From a virus, in IMG/VR virus record IMGVR_UViG_3300009030_000016, positions 1-26,102 of that record: 26,102 bases of DNA, one strand, 5' to 3'. Of the stretch, positions 6,691 to 13,869 are shown in pieces; position 1 is the first letter of the stretch, and each line of letters begins with the position of its first letter. A program made the translations under genes and the position numbers. The notes beneath the pieces were generated by a model, which did no database searches, had not been told where the DNA came from, and saw nothing but the letters and a program-made list of their open reading frames with translations.

Positions 6691-7353
6691 ATGCAAATCG
6701 TAGGATTCGGTGGGCTCGCTAAGGCGGGCAAGACGACAGCAGCGTGCATCTTGTCAACGTGGGCATTCGAGCGGGGCTACCATGTGGTGGCTGACCAGTT
6801 CGCAAGGCCCCTCAAGATGGCCGCGAGGATGATGGGGTTCATCAAGGGTGGGGAGTACGATGACCTGTATCGTGATTTCTGCCAGTACGCCGGGACCGAC
6901 TTGGCCCGCAAGCGGGGGCATGTGGACTGGTTCGCCAACCTGATGCAGAAGCGTCTGGATGTCTACGCCCTTGAGGAGCAGCAGCGTATGGCGGTGGAAA
7001 GCGGGCCAATCACAGAGTTCCATGAGACCATCGTGATCGTAGATGATCTCCGGTTCCAGAACGAGGTTGACCTACTCAACCTATACAAGGGACGCACCGT
7101 GTTCATCTGTGCAGCCCAACGGTTGAAGGATATGGACGCCAAGTGGCGTCAGCATGAGAGCGAGGCCCTCGCCTATGACTACACTTACGGCAGGCTGCCG
7201 GACAAGACCTTCAACTTCAGCGTACCGAACAATAAGTGGAGTGTGTCGGAGGATGACCACGATGGAATCACCTTCCCACTCCTGATCAAGGCCATCCACG
7301 ATTTGGCCCCCACACTGGCGTCACTGGACGCAGCGGAGAGACTGCATGAGTAA
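6691..7353 (+). CDS. deoxynucleoside monophosphate kinase
   Basis: The product is 220 residues. It opens with a beta strand and P-loop, IVGFGGLAKAGKTT (residues 3-16), as in the T4 gp1-type dNMP kinases of phages. The body follows that family: a substrate-side segment ADQFARPLKMAARMMGF, then IVIVDDLRFQNEVDLL, where the two Asp and the Arg match the family's DDxRFxNE motif. It would phosphorylate dNMPs released from host DNA to feed phage replication. The ATG follows the ligase stop directly, with GGGAGA as ribosome site. The stop overlaps the 38-residue gene by eight bases. Confidence 0.85.
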   Translation: MQIVGFGGLAKAGKTTAACILSTWAFERGYHVVADQFARPLKMAARMMGFIKGGEYDDLYRDFCQYAGTDLARKRGHVDWFANLMQKRLDVYALEEQQRMAVESGPITEFHETIVIVDDLRFQNEVDLLNLYKGRTVFICAAQRLKDMDAKWRQHESEALAYDYTYGRLPDKTFNFSVPNNKWSVSEDDHDGITFPLLIKAIHDLAPTLASLDAAERLHE

Positions 7354-7462
7354 GTGCAAGTACGGGGTGGAACTACACCCTGACTGGTGGCGTCCCCATT
7401 GGGATTATTGTGCAGGCTGTTGCCGAGATTTACTGAAACGATTTGAGGAGATACTTACATGA
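7346..7462 (+). CDS. 38-residue Cys/His/Trp-rich miniprotein
   Basis: ATG 7346 lies inside the end of the kinase gene and has GGAGAG at 7335-7340, five bases upstream. TGA 7460-7462 overlaps the exonuclease start as ATGA. Residues C4, H11, H18, C22, C25 and C26 could bind a metal ion (YCAGCC contains C-x2-C). The C-terminal third is an amphipathic helix (RDLLKRFEEILT). Three Trp lie between residues 14 and 19. No family is recognised. The tight couplings at both ends and the good ribosome site argue for a real gene filling what would otherwise be a 105-base gap. Confidence 0.65.
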   Translation: MSKCKYGVELHPDWWRPHWDYCAGCCRDLLKRFEEILT

Positions 7463-8226
7463 GTGAACGACGATACCACACCGAGCGGACGGCCCTGATT
7501 GACGCCGATCACCTTGCCTACCAGCAGGCGGCGGCGGCACATGCCAACCAAGACTCGGCACATGAGATGAATGAGCGTATTCAGGACCTGTTGGCGGCAT
7601 ACACCCGCCTCGCCTGTTGCACCAAGTTCATCACCGTGTTCAGTTGCAGCCGGGAGGACAACTTCCGGCGTGGCATCTACGCACCGTACAAGACCAACCG
7701 CACCGCCGAGCCCCCAGCCATGTTGGATGCGGCTCGTCAGTTGCTGGCTGAAGCAGGCCCCACCATCACCCGCCCCAAGGTGGAGGCAGACGATGTGATG
7801 GGCATACTCCAGACCAACGGCAAGATCGCCCACACGGTGATCGTGTCGGTGGACAAGGACATGCGGTCCATCCCCGGTTTGCACCTCAACCCCACCAAGG
7901 ACGACTTCCCGGTGCGGGTCACACTGGAGGAAGCGGACCACGCCTTCTATGTCCAGTGGCTCACTGGCGATCCCACTGATGGCTATCCCGGCATCAAGGG
8001 AGTAGGCAAGGTCAAGGCCGAGAAGATCATACGCTATGCTGAGAACGGCACGGAGCGAGCGATTCTTGAGGCGTACCGGAACGCGGGCAAGACCCCGTTC
8101 GAGGCCATGGAGCAGGCCGCGTGTGCCCGCATCCTGAGGGCAGAGGACTGGAGCGTCGAGGGAGGCCCCATCCTGTGGGAGCCGGGCATTGATGTCGCGG
8201 AGGTTTGGGAGGAAGAGGTGGTATGA
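7459..8226 (+). CDS. 5'-3' exonuclease, T7 gp6-like (FEN/PIN fold)
   Basis: The product is 255 residues. The acidic metal-site motifs are present: LIDADHLAY near the N-terminus, then YKTNR, VEADDVMG, IVSVDKDM and GDPTDGYPGIKGVGKVKA. The last is the helix-hairpin-helix DNA-binding loop of the FEN family. T7 gp6 (300 residues) removes RNA primers and degrades host DNA with the endonuclease; this enzyme should do the same alongside RusA and ligase. Start ATG 7459 has GAGGAG about nine bases upstream and overlaps the miniprotein stop. The stop overlaps the next start (ATGA). Confidence 0.92.
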   Translation: MSERRYHTERTALIDADHLAYQQAAAAHANQDSAHEMNERIQDLLAAYTRLACCTKFITVFSCSREDNFRRGIYAPYKTNRTAEPPAMLDAARQLLAEAGPTITRPKVEADDVMGILQTNGKIAHTVIVSVDKDMRSIPGLHLNPTKDDFPVRVTLEEADHAFYVQWLTGDPTDGYPGIKGVGKVKAEKIIRYAENGTERAILEAYRNAGKTPFEAMEQAACARILRAEDWSVEGGPILWEPGIDVAEVWEEEVV

Positions 8227-8792
8227 CCAATTTGGACGGAATATCGGGACTCTCCCGGAACACGCCCTCCACAGTGACCCTCACAGTCTACTTTCTAGGC
8301 CCAATAGCGGGCAAAACGCCCCTTTGGATACGTTTGGCCCGCCTCCGCTACTCCCACATCGCCTTCGCCATCGGTGGCAAGCTGTGGGACCAGCCGTTCA
8401 ACGACTATTGCCATGTCTACGACGAAGCCGAGTGGTTGGTCGAGAAGAGGAAGACCGGAAACCGCTCATACGCGGCATTCACTGTTCGTGGTGAGTTGGA
8501 CTGGAGTGTTGCGGAAGACGCGGTGAATGGACTAGCAGGAGTGAGGTCTATACCTCCCCTGATTGCCCTTCGATGGCTACACCTGTGGCCCCGCCCCGTG
8601 AGAAATTGTGTGACCCCTGTTCGGACCCTACTGAACATCATGGGTCACTTCACAGACGAGGAGACTTGCGATGGGATCTACAAATCCCTCCGATTCGCCG
8701 CCAAAGCCTGTTGTGTTGGCCTTTACGGACTGGACCCCCGTGTCGTCCATGTTGCTGCGGGATCTCTCGGCCCTTATACAGGCACGAATTGA
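8223..8792 (+). CDS. possible permuted NlpC/P60 (papain-like) protein
   Basis: The product is 189 residues from ATG 8223, which overlaps the exonuclease stop (ATGA); six earlier in-frame codons from 8205 are not needed. A strand, LTVYFLGP, is followed by YSHIAFAIGG, which resembles the His-containing strand of circularly permuted papain-like proteins (YiiX and LRAT types). A later NCVTPVRTLLNIMG resembles the Cys-bearing helix start of the same fold. H45 and C129 would then be the catalytic pair. Such enzymes cut or transfer at amide or ester bonds in peptidoglycan or lipids. The identification rests on motif order only. Its last 122 bases overlap the next gene. Confidence 0.6.
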   Translation: MTNLDGISGLSRNTPSTVTLTVYFLGPIAGKTPLWIRLARLRYSHIAFAIGGKLWDQPFNDYCHVYDEAEWLVEKRKTGNRSYAAFTVRGELDWSVAEDAVNGLAGVRSIPPLIALRWLHLWPRPVRNCVTPVRTLLNIMGHFTDEETCDGIYKSLRFAAKACCVGLYGLDPRVVHVAAGSLGPYTGTN

Positions 8793-9003
8793 GAACCTCC
8801 AGTCAGGCGTAGAATACAACATGGTCACCGCTGAGGTGGCCCTCGGTATAGTGGCCCGATCACAGGGCATGCGGGATGTACTCTCCATGCTGGTGAAGTG
8901 CCACGCCGTGCAGAACCCCCCACCCAAGGAAGAAGAAGATGGGCGAACTCAAAGCAGACGGCGAGCCGGTCGCTGGCGGTCTCCCTCTCCCTCACCCGGA
9001 TGA
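8671..9003 (+). CDS. hypothetical protein, 110 residues, overlapping its neighbours
   Basis: ATG 8671 has GAGGAG at 8658-8663, seven bases upstream, a clear ribosome site inside the preceding gene. The middle of the product is strongly helical (SSMLLRDLSALIQARIENLQ and AEVALGIVARSQGMRDVLSML). The tail is basic and Ser/Pro-rich (RSPSPSPG), and its last 65 bases overlap the next gene. The helical core looks like a small structural or regulatory protein, but no family is recognised. Position directly upstream of the portal could suit a head-assembly or host-range accessory such as T7 gp6.7 or gp7.3; that is a guess from position only. Confidence 0.65.
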   Translation: MGSTNPSDSPPKPVVLAFTDWTPVSSMLLRDLSALIQARIENLQSGVEYNMVTAEVALGIVARSQGMRDVLSMLVKCHAVQNPPPKEEEDGRTQSRRRAGRWRSPSPSPG

Positions 9004-9256
9004 GGCAAAGATCAGGGCACAGAATGCCCGTCGAAAGTCTCGCCGGGCTCAGGCTGCATCGCTCGCCTTTCAGGTACAGCAGACAGAGGGCCAAGACCTC
9101 GACCGCTTCGGGGATACCCGTGTAGTGGGCGGGAGGTTCGAGAGCCTACAAGAGGTGCCGGATCGTGAACGCCCCGAAAGCACGGGCCTCGATCTGGACG
9201 ACCTTATGCAGTTCCTCGGTCTCTTCAATTTTGATCCCCGTGTGATAAAAAAGTAA
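8939..9256 (+). CDS. hypothetical protein, 105 residues, upstream of the portal
   Basis: ATG 8939 follows an AAGGAAGAAGAAG purine run that can act as ribosome site. The product has a Pro-rich start, a basic helical stretch (EAKIRAQNARRKSRRAQAAS) and an acidic-hydrophobic end (LDLDDLMQFLGLFNFDP). It stops eleven bases before the portal ATG, and the portal ribosome site AAAGGAG begins over its stop codon. The segment order suggests a small DNA- or protein-binding factor made with the portal. No family is recognised. Confidence 0.7.
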   Translation: MGELKADGEPVAGGLPLPHPDEAKIRAQNARRKSRRAQAASLAFQVQQTEGQDLDRFGDTRVVGGRFESLQEVPDRERPESTGLDLDDLMQFLGLFNFDPRVIKK

Positions 9257-9266
9257 AGGAGTAGCG

Positions 9267-10826
9267 ATGCCCGAACTGCCCATGAGTTTCAAGGATAGGT
9301 TCGACCACTTCGACCAACTCCGAAAGGAGGGGCTGGAGAGGAAACGTGAACACGCCATGTTGACGATGCCTTCTCTGCTCCCCCCGGAGGGACGGGCATC
9401 CAACACTGCACTTGATGTACCCTACAACTCGCTTTCAGCGGAGGGTATCAACAACCTTGCATCCCGCATCATGTCCGTGGTCTTCCCCCTCAACGGCCAG
9501 AGCGTCTTCGAGATCCTAGTCGAAGCACCGTTCAAGCCAGAGGGCAAAGACGACTCGGAGTTGGACGCGGTGTTCACCTCATTCGAGCAGAGTGTCATGG
9601 ATACGCTCGCACCCACCAATATGCGGGCCTCGATCAACCTTGCGTATCGTCACCTGATCGCCATTGGCGATGTGATGCTGCACATGGACGACAACTTCAA
9701 CTTCAGACTCTTCCGAGCCGACCAATATGTGGTCCGCCGTAAGCATGAGGGAAGCTGGGAAGAGATCATCATTCGTGAGGCGGTGAATGCCGAGTGGCAT
9801 CCAGAGTTGAAAGCCCTCCCCAAGGGGGATACCAACGCCACGGGCCTCAGGGAAGATGGTACGCAGGAGCAATGGGAGCCCCTGTACACTCAGATTATGA
9901 AGCACCCTGATGGCAGCGTGTGCGTAGAGCAGGAGTTCCGGGGCCACAAGGTGCCCGGCACAAAAGAGAAGCATCTGGTATCACCCTACATGCCCGCTCG
10001 CTGGTCATCCCTGATCGGTGAGTCATACGGCGTGTCTCTGGTGGAAGATATGTTCGGTGACATCCGAACGCTCGACTCCCTCAGTAAGGCACTGCTGGAC
10101 GGCGTGATGCTCAACGCAGAGTACCGCTGGATTCTGAATCCCGGTGGCATGCTTGAGCTACAGGACTTCCTCGACTCCATCAACGGAGACACCCTCGCGG
10201 GTGGCAGGGAAGACCTCACCCCGATGTCCTTCCAGAACAACGCTCAGGTGGCCGCTGCCCAAGCCGCAGTCGCCCACCGCGAAGCCATCCTTGGTCGCCG
10301 CTTCCTGATGAACAGTGCCGTGCAGCCTACGGGTGATCGCGTCACGGCCCGTCAGGTTACGCTGCTGGCACAGGAACTGGAGCAGGCACTCGGCGGCATC
10401 CTGTCGCTGGCCTCTACGGAGCTACAGGAGCCCATCATTCGTCGTGCCATGTTCATCATGGGTAAGCGAGGGTTGCTGGACAGCCGGATCATCGAACAGA
10501 TCGATGAGCAAGGCGGATTCCTCAAGCTACGCCTCAGGGCGGGGCTGGAGATTCTCAACCGAGAGGCTGAGAAAGAGAACCTTGAACGAGCAATCGGTAT
10601 CATGACGAACATGAGCGATGCAATGCTCGAAGGTGCGAATATGCACATCATTGGCCGCGACTGGTGGCAGGCACAGGGCCTCGACGCCAAGGGCCGGTGG
10701 AAGACCGACGAGGAAATGGAGCAGGCGAGGCAGCAACGTCAGCAGGCAGCCCAGCAGCAGCAAGTCATGCAAGCTGGTCTACAGGCGGGTGTTGCTCAAG
10801 CCTCCGAACAAGGAGATAGTCAGTGA
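9267..10826 (+). CDS. portal (head-tail connector) protein, T7 gp8-like
   Basis: The product is 519 residues (T7 gp8 is 536). The N-terminal region, with EGINNLASRIMSVVFPLNGQSVF, and the middle stretch RWSSLIGESYGVSLVEDMFGDIRTLDSLSKALLDG are characteristic of the T7-type head-to-tail connector family. The C-terminal 40 residues are Gln-rich (EQARQQRQQAAQQQQ), as is common in this family's crown region. Twelve copies form the ring at one capsid vertex through which DNA is packaged and ejected. AAAGGAG lies about five bases before the ATG. The stop overlaps the scaffold GTG (GTGA). Confidence 0.93.
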   Translation: MPELPMSFKDRFDHFDQLRKEGLERKREHAMLTMPSLLPPEGRASNTALDVPYNSLSAEGINNLASRIMSVVFPLNGQSVFEILVEAPFKPEGKDDSELDAVFTSFEQSVMDTLAPTNMRASINLAYRHLIAIGDVMLHMDDNFNFRLFRADQYVVRRKHEGSWEEIIIREAVNAEWHPELKALPKGDTNATGLREDGTQEQWEPLYTQIMKHPDGSVCVEQEFRGHKVPGTKEKHLVSPYMPARWSSLIGESYGVSLVEDMFGDIRTLDSLSKALLDGVMLNAEYRWILNPGGMLELQDFLDSINGDTLAGGREDLTPMSFQNNAQVAAAQAAVAHREAILGRRFLMNSAVQPTGDRVTARQVTLLAQELEQALGGILSLASTELQEPIIRRAMFIMGKRGLLDSRIIEQIDEQGGFLKLRLRAGLEILNREAEKENLERAIGIMTNMSDAMLEGANMHIIGRDWWQAQGLDAKGRWKTDEEMEQARQQRQQAAQQQQVMQAGLQAGVAQASEQGDSQ

Positions 10827-11734
10827 CTCAACTTCCCACGGGCACACCGCCCGTCGAGCCCGTTGCACCCGTAGAGCCCACGCCGGGCAGTGCGGAGTAC
10901 AACGCTCAAGTCGCCATGACGGCACAGCACAACATCCCCGCCAAGTTCCGCAAGCCGGATGGCACGGTGGATGAAGCCCTGCTGCTGGCGTCATACAAGC
11001 AGCTTGAGCAGTTGCAGCGAGGAGTAACCCCGGACCCTACGGCGGGGGTTCCAACCCCTTCCCCACAGGAAGTGTTGAATGGTACGGCTGGGAACTCAGC
11101 AAGCCCCGCTTCTACTACGTCGCCAGCCCCATCGACTTCCGGTACAGTTGAAGAGATCCTCTCACAGGAGAAGGCCCCTGAATCGGTTATCAACTGGGGT
11201 GCTGTCCGCTCTGGTACGGCTACCGAGTCGGATGTCGCTGCCATTCAGAAGCTGGGCGTACCCGATGACTTCATCAAGCAGTTCACCGCAGACCGACAGG
11301 CCGCGAAAACCGCTGCTATCAAGGAAGTCGCGGAGTCCATCGGTGGTGAGGAGAATCTCAAGGCCACTCTAACGTGGGCACAAAAAACTCTGAGCGAGTC
11401 AGCGTGGAACGATCTTCGCAAGGCTGTCTCAGAGGGTACACAGAGCAAGACGCTGTTGATTGGGCTGCATGCCCAGTATGTGGCCTCACAGCCCAAGGAG
11501 TCGAGCCTTGTAGTTCCTGCCGAAGGTGGACTGGGCATAGGCACCTCCGTTCCGCAACCTTATGCCTCCAAGAAGGAGATGTTTGCGGACATGGGTGAAC
11601 TTGATTCGTCGGGCAAGGAAATCTACTCCTACAGCCCGGTGAAGCAGAAGGATGTTGCCTTCCGCATCTTCATCACCAATGGTGGAAACCCCGACAACTT
11701 CGAGAGCCTGTACAAACCGGCCACTGACTATTGA
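10823..11734 (+). CDS. capsid assembly scaffolding protein, T7 gp9-like
   Basis: The product is 303 residues (T7 gp9 is 307). It begins with Pro/Thr-rich low-complexity sequence (TGTPPVEPVAPVEP), then helical acidic and Gln-rich segments. The middle (LKATLTWAQKTLSESAWNDL and LLIGLHAQYVASQ) matches the usual T7-type scaffold pattern. This pattern, plus its place between portal and major capsid protein, identifies it. It would guide procapsid assembly and then leave. The GTG start overlaps the portal stop. It is followed by the longest non-coding stretch in the window. Confidence 0.85.
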   Translation: MTQLPTGTPPVEPVAPVEPTPGSAEYNAQVAMTAQHNIPAKFRKPDGTVDEALLLASYKQLEQLQRGVTPDPTAGVPTPSPQEVLNGTAGNSASPASTTSPAPSTSGTVEEILSQEKAPESVINWGAVRSGTATESDVAAIQKLGVPDDFIKQFTADRQAAKTAAIKEVAESIGGEENLKATLTWAQKTLSESAWNDLRKAVSEGTQSKTLLIGLHAQYVASQPKESSLVVPAEGGLGIGTSVPQPYASKKEMFADMGELDSSGKEIYSYSPVKQKDVAFRIFITNGGNPDNFESLYKPATDY

Positions 11735-11783
11735 TCAAACGGGTGGCAGAGGTGGGTAGCTCCCATCTATGAGCCGGTACTAC

Positions 11784-11803
11784 GCTGAGGTTCGCCCCTC
11801 GGC
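11784..11803 (+). other. 7-bp RNA hairpin in the capsid leader
   Basis: GCTGAGG (11784-11790) pairs with CCTCGGC (11797-11803) across a six-base TTCGCC loop, with one G-U pair. No T-run follows, so it is not an intrinsic terminator. It could be a processing site or 5' stabilising structure of the capsid mRNA. Confidence 0.5.
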
Positions 11804-12006
11804 TGCTCCTGCCGCCCTATTTATCTTGGCTAGACGACGACGACGACGCCACCCCGTCCCCACCCTTATCAAGAGCGTGGGGGCTTTGTTCAAGACGACT
11901 TCCCCTCCGGGTCAGTGTAGACGCATGCTTCGGGCCACCTCAGGTAACGCCAAAGCTGCATCCTCTACCTCACTCGCTGACAGGCCCGTTAGGCCCACCC
12001 CGTGGT

Positions 12007-12033
12007 GGCACAACCTAGAGAGCGGCACAACCT
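12007..12033 (+). repeat. 10-base direct repeat, 17-base period, in the capsid leader
   Basis: GGCACAACCT occurs at 12007-12016 and exactly again at 12024-12033. The spacing is not a whole number of codons. It lies about 60 bases before the capsid start, a plausible place for promoter or operator half-sites. Confidence 0.6.
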
Positions 12034-12046
12034 GAATGGGACACCA

Positions 12047-12092
12047 GAATCATTTACGTTTACCAACCATAAGCAGAAGGAGGCTACCCAAA
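12047..12092 (+). promoter_or_regulatory. strong translation start region of the major capsid gene
   Basis: An unusually AT-rich stretch (about 12047-12075, including CATTTACGTTTACC) leads into AGAAGGAGG at 12075-12083, nine bases before ATG 12093. The layout, AT-rich unstructured leader then AAGGAG, resembles the T7 gene 10 leader and fits the need for very high capsid synthesis. Confidence 0.65.
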
Positions 12093-13166
12093 ATGGCTAG
12101 TCCCTCACTTCCGATTCGCTTTGGTTCCAACACCGCTCTCACTTCGCCCGCGTTCGATGACCTGTATCTCCCCATTTTCGGTGGAGAGGTCCTCAAGCGT
12201 TACAACGAGTTTCTCGGCATCACTTCTAAGATGAAGCGTCGGGATATCACCGTTGGCAACACCGCTCGCTTCCCGCGACTCGGTGGCATGACGGCTGAGC
12301 GACATGCTGTTGGTACTAAACTGCTGGGCCTCGACGCCGAGCAGACCGAAGTGACCATCACGCTCGATGAGCGTCCGCTGGTCTCTCACTTCCGCCTCGA
12401 TGACATCGACCAAGCTATGTCGCACTTCGAGGTCCGATCCGAGTACGCGATGCAGGCCGCACAGGCCCTCGCTGAAGCTCAGGATCAGTTCTCCCTGCGG
12501 CTGGCGATCAACGCCTCCCGTGAGACCCCGACCACCGTGTACGGTGGCTCAGGTTCCAACTTCCCCGGTGGTGGCATCGACGGCAACGGACTCGCTGCGG
12601 TCGGCACACTGTGGGCGGCTGGTGTAGAGCCCTCTGTGGCACAGGTATTGGTATTCCTCGGCCTGCTCGATGACATCTCAATTCGGTTCGACCAGTTGCG
12701 TGTCCTCAAGCCGAGCCGTTGGGTTGCCGTGGACGTTCCGGCGTTCCACCGCATCCGCGACATTGGCTTCCCGAAGAATCCCACGGACCTCAATAACGCC
12801 CTTCTGCCGCTGTTCAGTGGCGACGGACGGCATGGTCCGACGACCACGCAGAGCGTTCTCATGCCCGGCGATACGTTCGCCTCAACGATTGCCTACAACG
12901 GCTTCACCATCTTCCCCTCCAACATTTGCTCGACCGTCTTTGGACAGGATCTGTCCTCGGACGACGAGGCCAAGTATCAGGGTGACTTCACCGCCACCCG
13001 TGCGATGGTGTGGCAGGAAGAGGCGGTCGGAGTGGCTGTCAAGATGGATGTCAACAGCGAAGCTGAGCGAGACATCTCGCGTCAGGACTGGCTGTTCGTT
13101 ACGAAGATGCTCTCCGGTGGTGGGACGATCCGTCCCGAAGCTGCCGTTGAGATCATTGACGACTAA
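12093..13166 (+). CDS. major capsid protein, T7 gp10-like
   Basis: The product is 357 residues (T7 gp10A is 345). I use ATG 12093, behind AAGGAGG, rather than the in-frame ATG 12036, whose extra 19 residues are read from the leader. HK97-fold features of the T7 group are seen: an N-terminal arm with FGGEVLKRYNEF, then GNTARFPRLGGM. A helical spine follows, QAMSHFEVRSEYAMQAAQALAEAQDQ, and a late VGVAVKMDVNSE. It builds the icosahedral shell with the scaffold and portal. There is no obvious slippery site near the end that would give a gp10B-type product. It is followed 29 bases on by a probable structural gene. Confidence 0.92.
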   Translation: MASPSLPIRFGSNTALTSPAFDDLYLPIFGGEVLKRYNEFLGITSKMKRRDITVGNTARFPRLGGMTAERHAVGTKLLGLDAEQTEVTITLDERPLVSHFRLDDIDQAMSHFEVRSEYAMQAAQALAEAQDQFSLRLAINASRETPTTVYGGSGSNFPGGGIDGNGLAAVGTLWAAGVEPSVAQVLVFLGLLDDISIRFDQLRVLKPSRWVAVDVPAFHRIRDIGFPKNPTDLNNALLPLFSGDGRHGPTTTQSVLMPGDTFASTIAYNGFTIFPSNICSTVFGQDLSSDDEAKYQGDFTATRAMVWQEEAVGVAVKMDVNSEAERDISRQDWLFVTKMLSGGGTIRPEAAVEIIDD

Positions 13167-13195
13167 ATCCAAAATCAACTGAAAGGAGCCATTCA

Positions 13196-13798
13196 ATGGC
13201 TGTTCAGAATACTCGGTTCACGCCCCAGCGGCGTGGACCCTCCCTTCAGGACGGGGCAGGCGGAACAAGTGACCGGGCTAGAGCCCGTGAGCGTGATCCG
13301 GTTCTCCGCAATGTTGGGGCACTCACGGAAATGATTCGCCTGCTTCCGGGTGGGGCCGATGTTTCCGGGGGTGATGCCCATGTGTATGACTTTGGCGGCT
13401 GCGACAAGATGTCGGTGGGCCGCTATCGTTTGACTCGACAGACTGCGGCCTCCACAACTGCCGAGCCTCTCAGCGACTACACGCACTGTGAGTTCGATAT
13501 TATCGAGGTTACGGCGGGTGTCTTCACGGCCACCGTCACGCTGACCATCGATGATAACGATCCCGACATCGTGTCGGCACAGACCAACGGAACCATCCTC
13601 ACGGCAGTGGACCCCGATATCGCGGGAGCGACTTCGGATACACGGGCCACGGTGTTCGTTGCGGATGCCGCTGCGGTTACGGAACTCGCTGCGGCTGGTG
13701 TCGAAAGTGGATCTGCGGTGATTGCTGTTGGCGATCTCGTCCTTATGGACGCGGAAGAGGCCAGCAACCATGTGTTCACCATGCGGCGTCTGAGCTAA
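13196..13798 (+). CDS. hypothetical protein, 200 residues, candidate capsid decoration protein
   Basis: AAAGGAG precedes ATG 13196. The N-terminal 45 residues are basic and look disordered (TPQRRGPSLQDG, SDRARARERDP). The rest is rich in Thr, Val, Ala and Asp and looks all-beta (GVFTATVTLTIDDNDPDIVSAQ, SDTRATVFVADAAAV). The gene lies between the major capsid gene and the strong terminator, so it shares the capsid transcript and should be made in large amounts. That placement fits a decoration or cement protein on the capsid surface. No family is recognised; the role is inferred from context. Confidence 0.75.
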   Translation: MAVQNTRFTPQRRGPSLQDGAGGTSDRARARERDPVLRNVGALTEMIRLLPGGADVSGGDAHVYDFGGCDKMSVGRYRLTRQTAASTTAEPLSDYTHCEFDIIEVTAGVFTATVTLTIDDNDPDIVSAQTNGTILTAVDPDIAGATSDTRATVFVADAAAVTELAAAGVESGSAVIAVGDLVLMDAEEASNHVFTMRRLS

Positions 13799-13821
13799 GA
13801 CAGACTCTCCTCTCTCACTCG

Positions 13822-13856
13822 TCCCCTTGGGTCTTCGGACTCAAGGGGATTTTTTT
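13822..13856 (+). terminator. strong intrinsic terminator after the capsid genes
   Basis: Bases 13822-13833 pair with 13838-13849 over all twelve positions, with one G-U pair. The loop is TTCG closed by C-G, the extra-stable UUCG tetraloop. Seven T follow (13850-13856). It lies 23 bases after the 13196 gene and before the fibre gene, the position of T-phi after T7 gene 10. It should partly stop the late polymerase and so favour capsid over tail transcripts. Confidence 0.95.
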
Positions 13857-13869
13857 CGTTAGGAACGCC

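Larger units (their letters stand above)
11735..12092 (+). promoter_or_regulatory. 358-base non-coding leader upstream of the major capsid gene
   Basis: This is the only gap above 300 bases. It occupies the position of the T7 phi10 promoter and gene 10 leader. I see a 7-bp hairpin (11784-11803), five GAC triplets (11833-11847), a CCACC/GGTGG hairpin near 11998-12011 and a 10-base direct repeat (12007-12033). A locally AT-rich stretch follows (about 12047-12075), leading to AAGGAGG. No sequence close to the T7 or SP6 promoter consensus is visible, and no convincing sigma-70 pair. The phage polymerase promoter, if here, is of unknown consensus. An 88-codon frame (11769-12035) lacks a ribosome site and is not called. 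Confidence 0.55.

Noticed and set aside
11742-11812. tRNA-like text (GGTTCGCC after possible stems) in the capsid leader
   Set aside because: The T-arm would lack A58 and contain a mismatched stem, no D-loop GG is placed correctly, and no anticodon arm forms. Only a simple hairpin at 11784-11803 is supported.
11769-12035. 88-codon frame in the capsid leader
   Set aside because: No ribosome site. Six Arg arise from a GAC-repeat read in another frame, and composition is unlike the other genes. It remains the only candidate frame in the gap, so a check in relatives would be fair.
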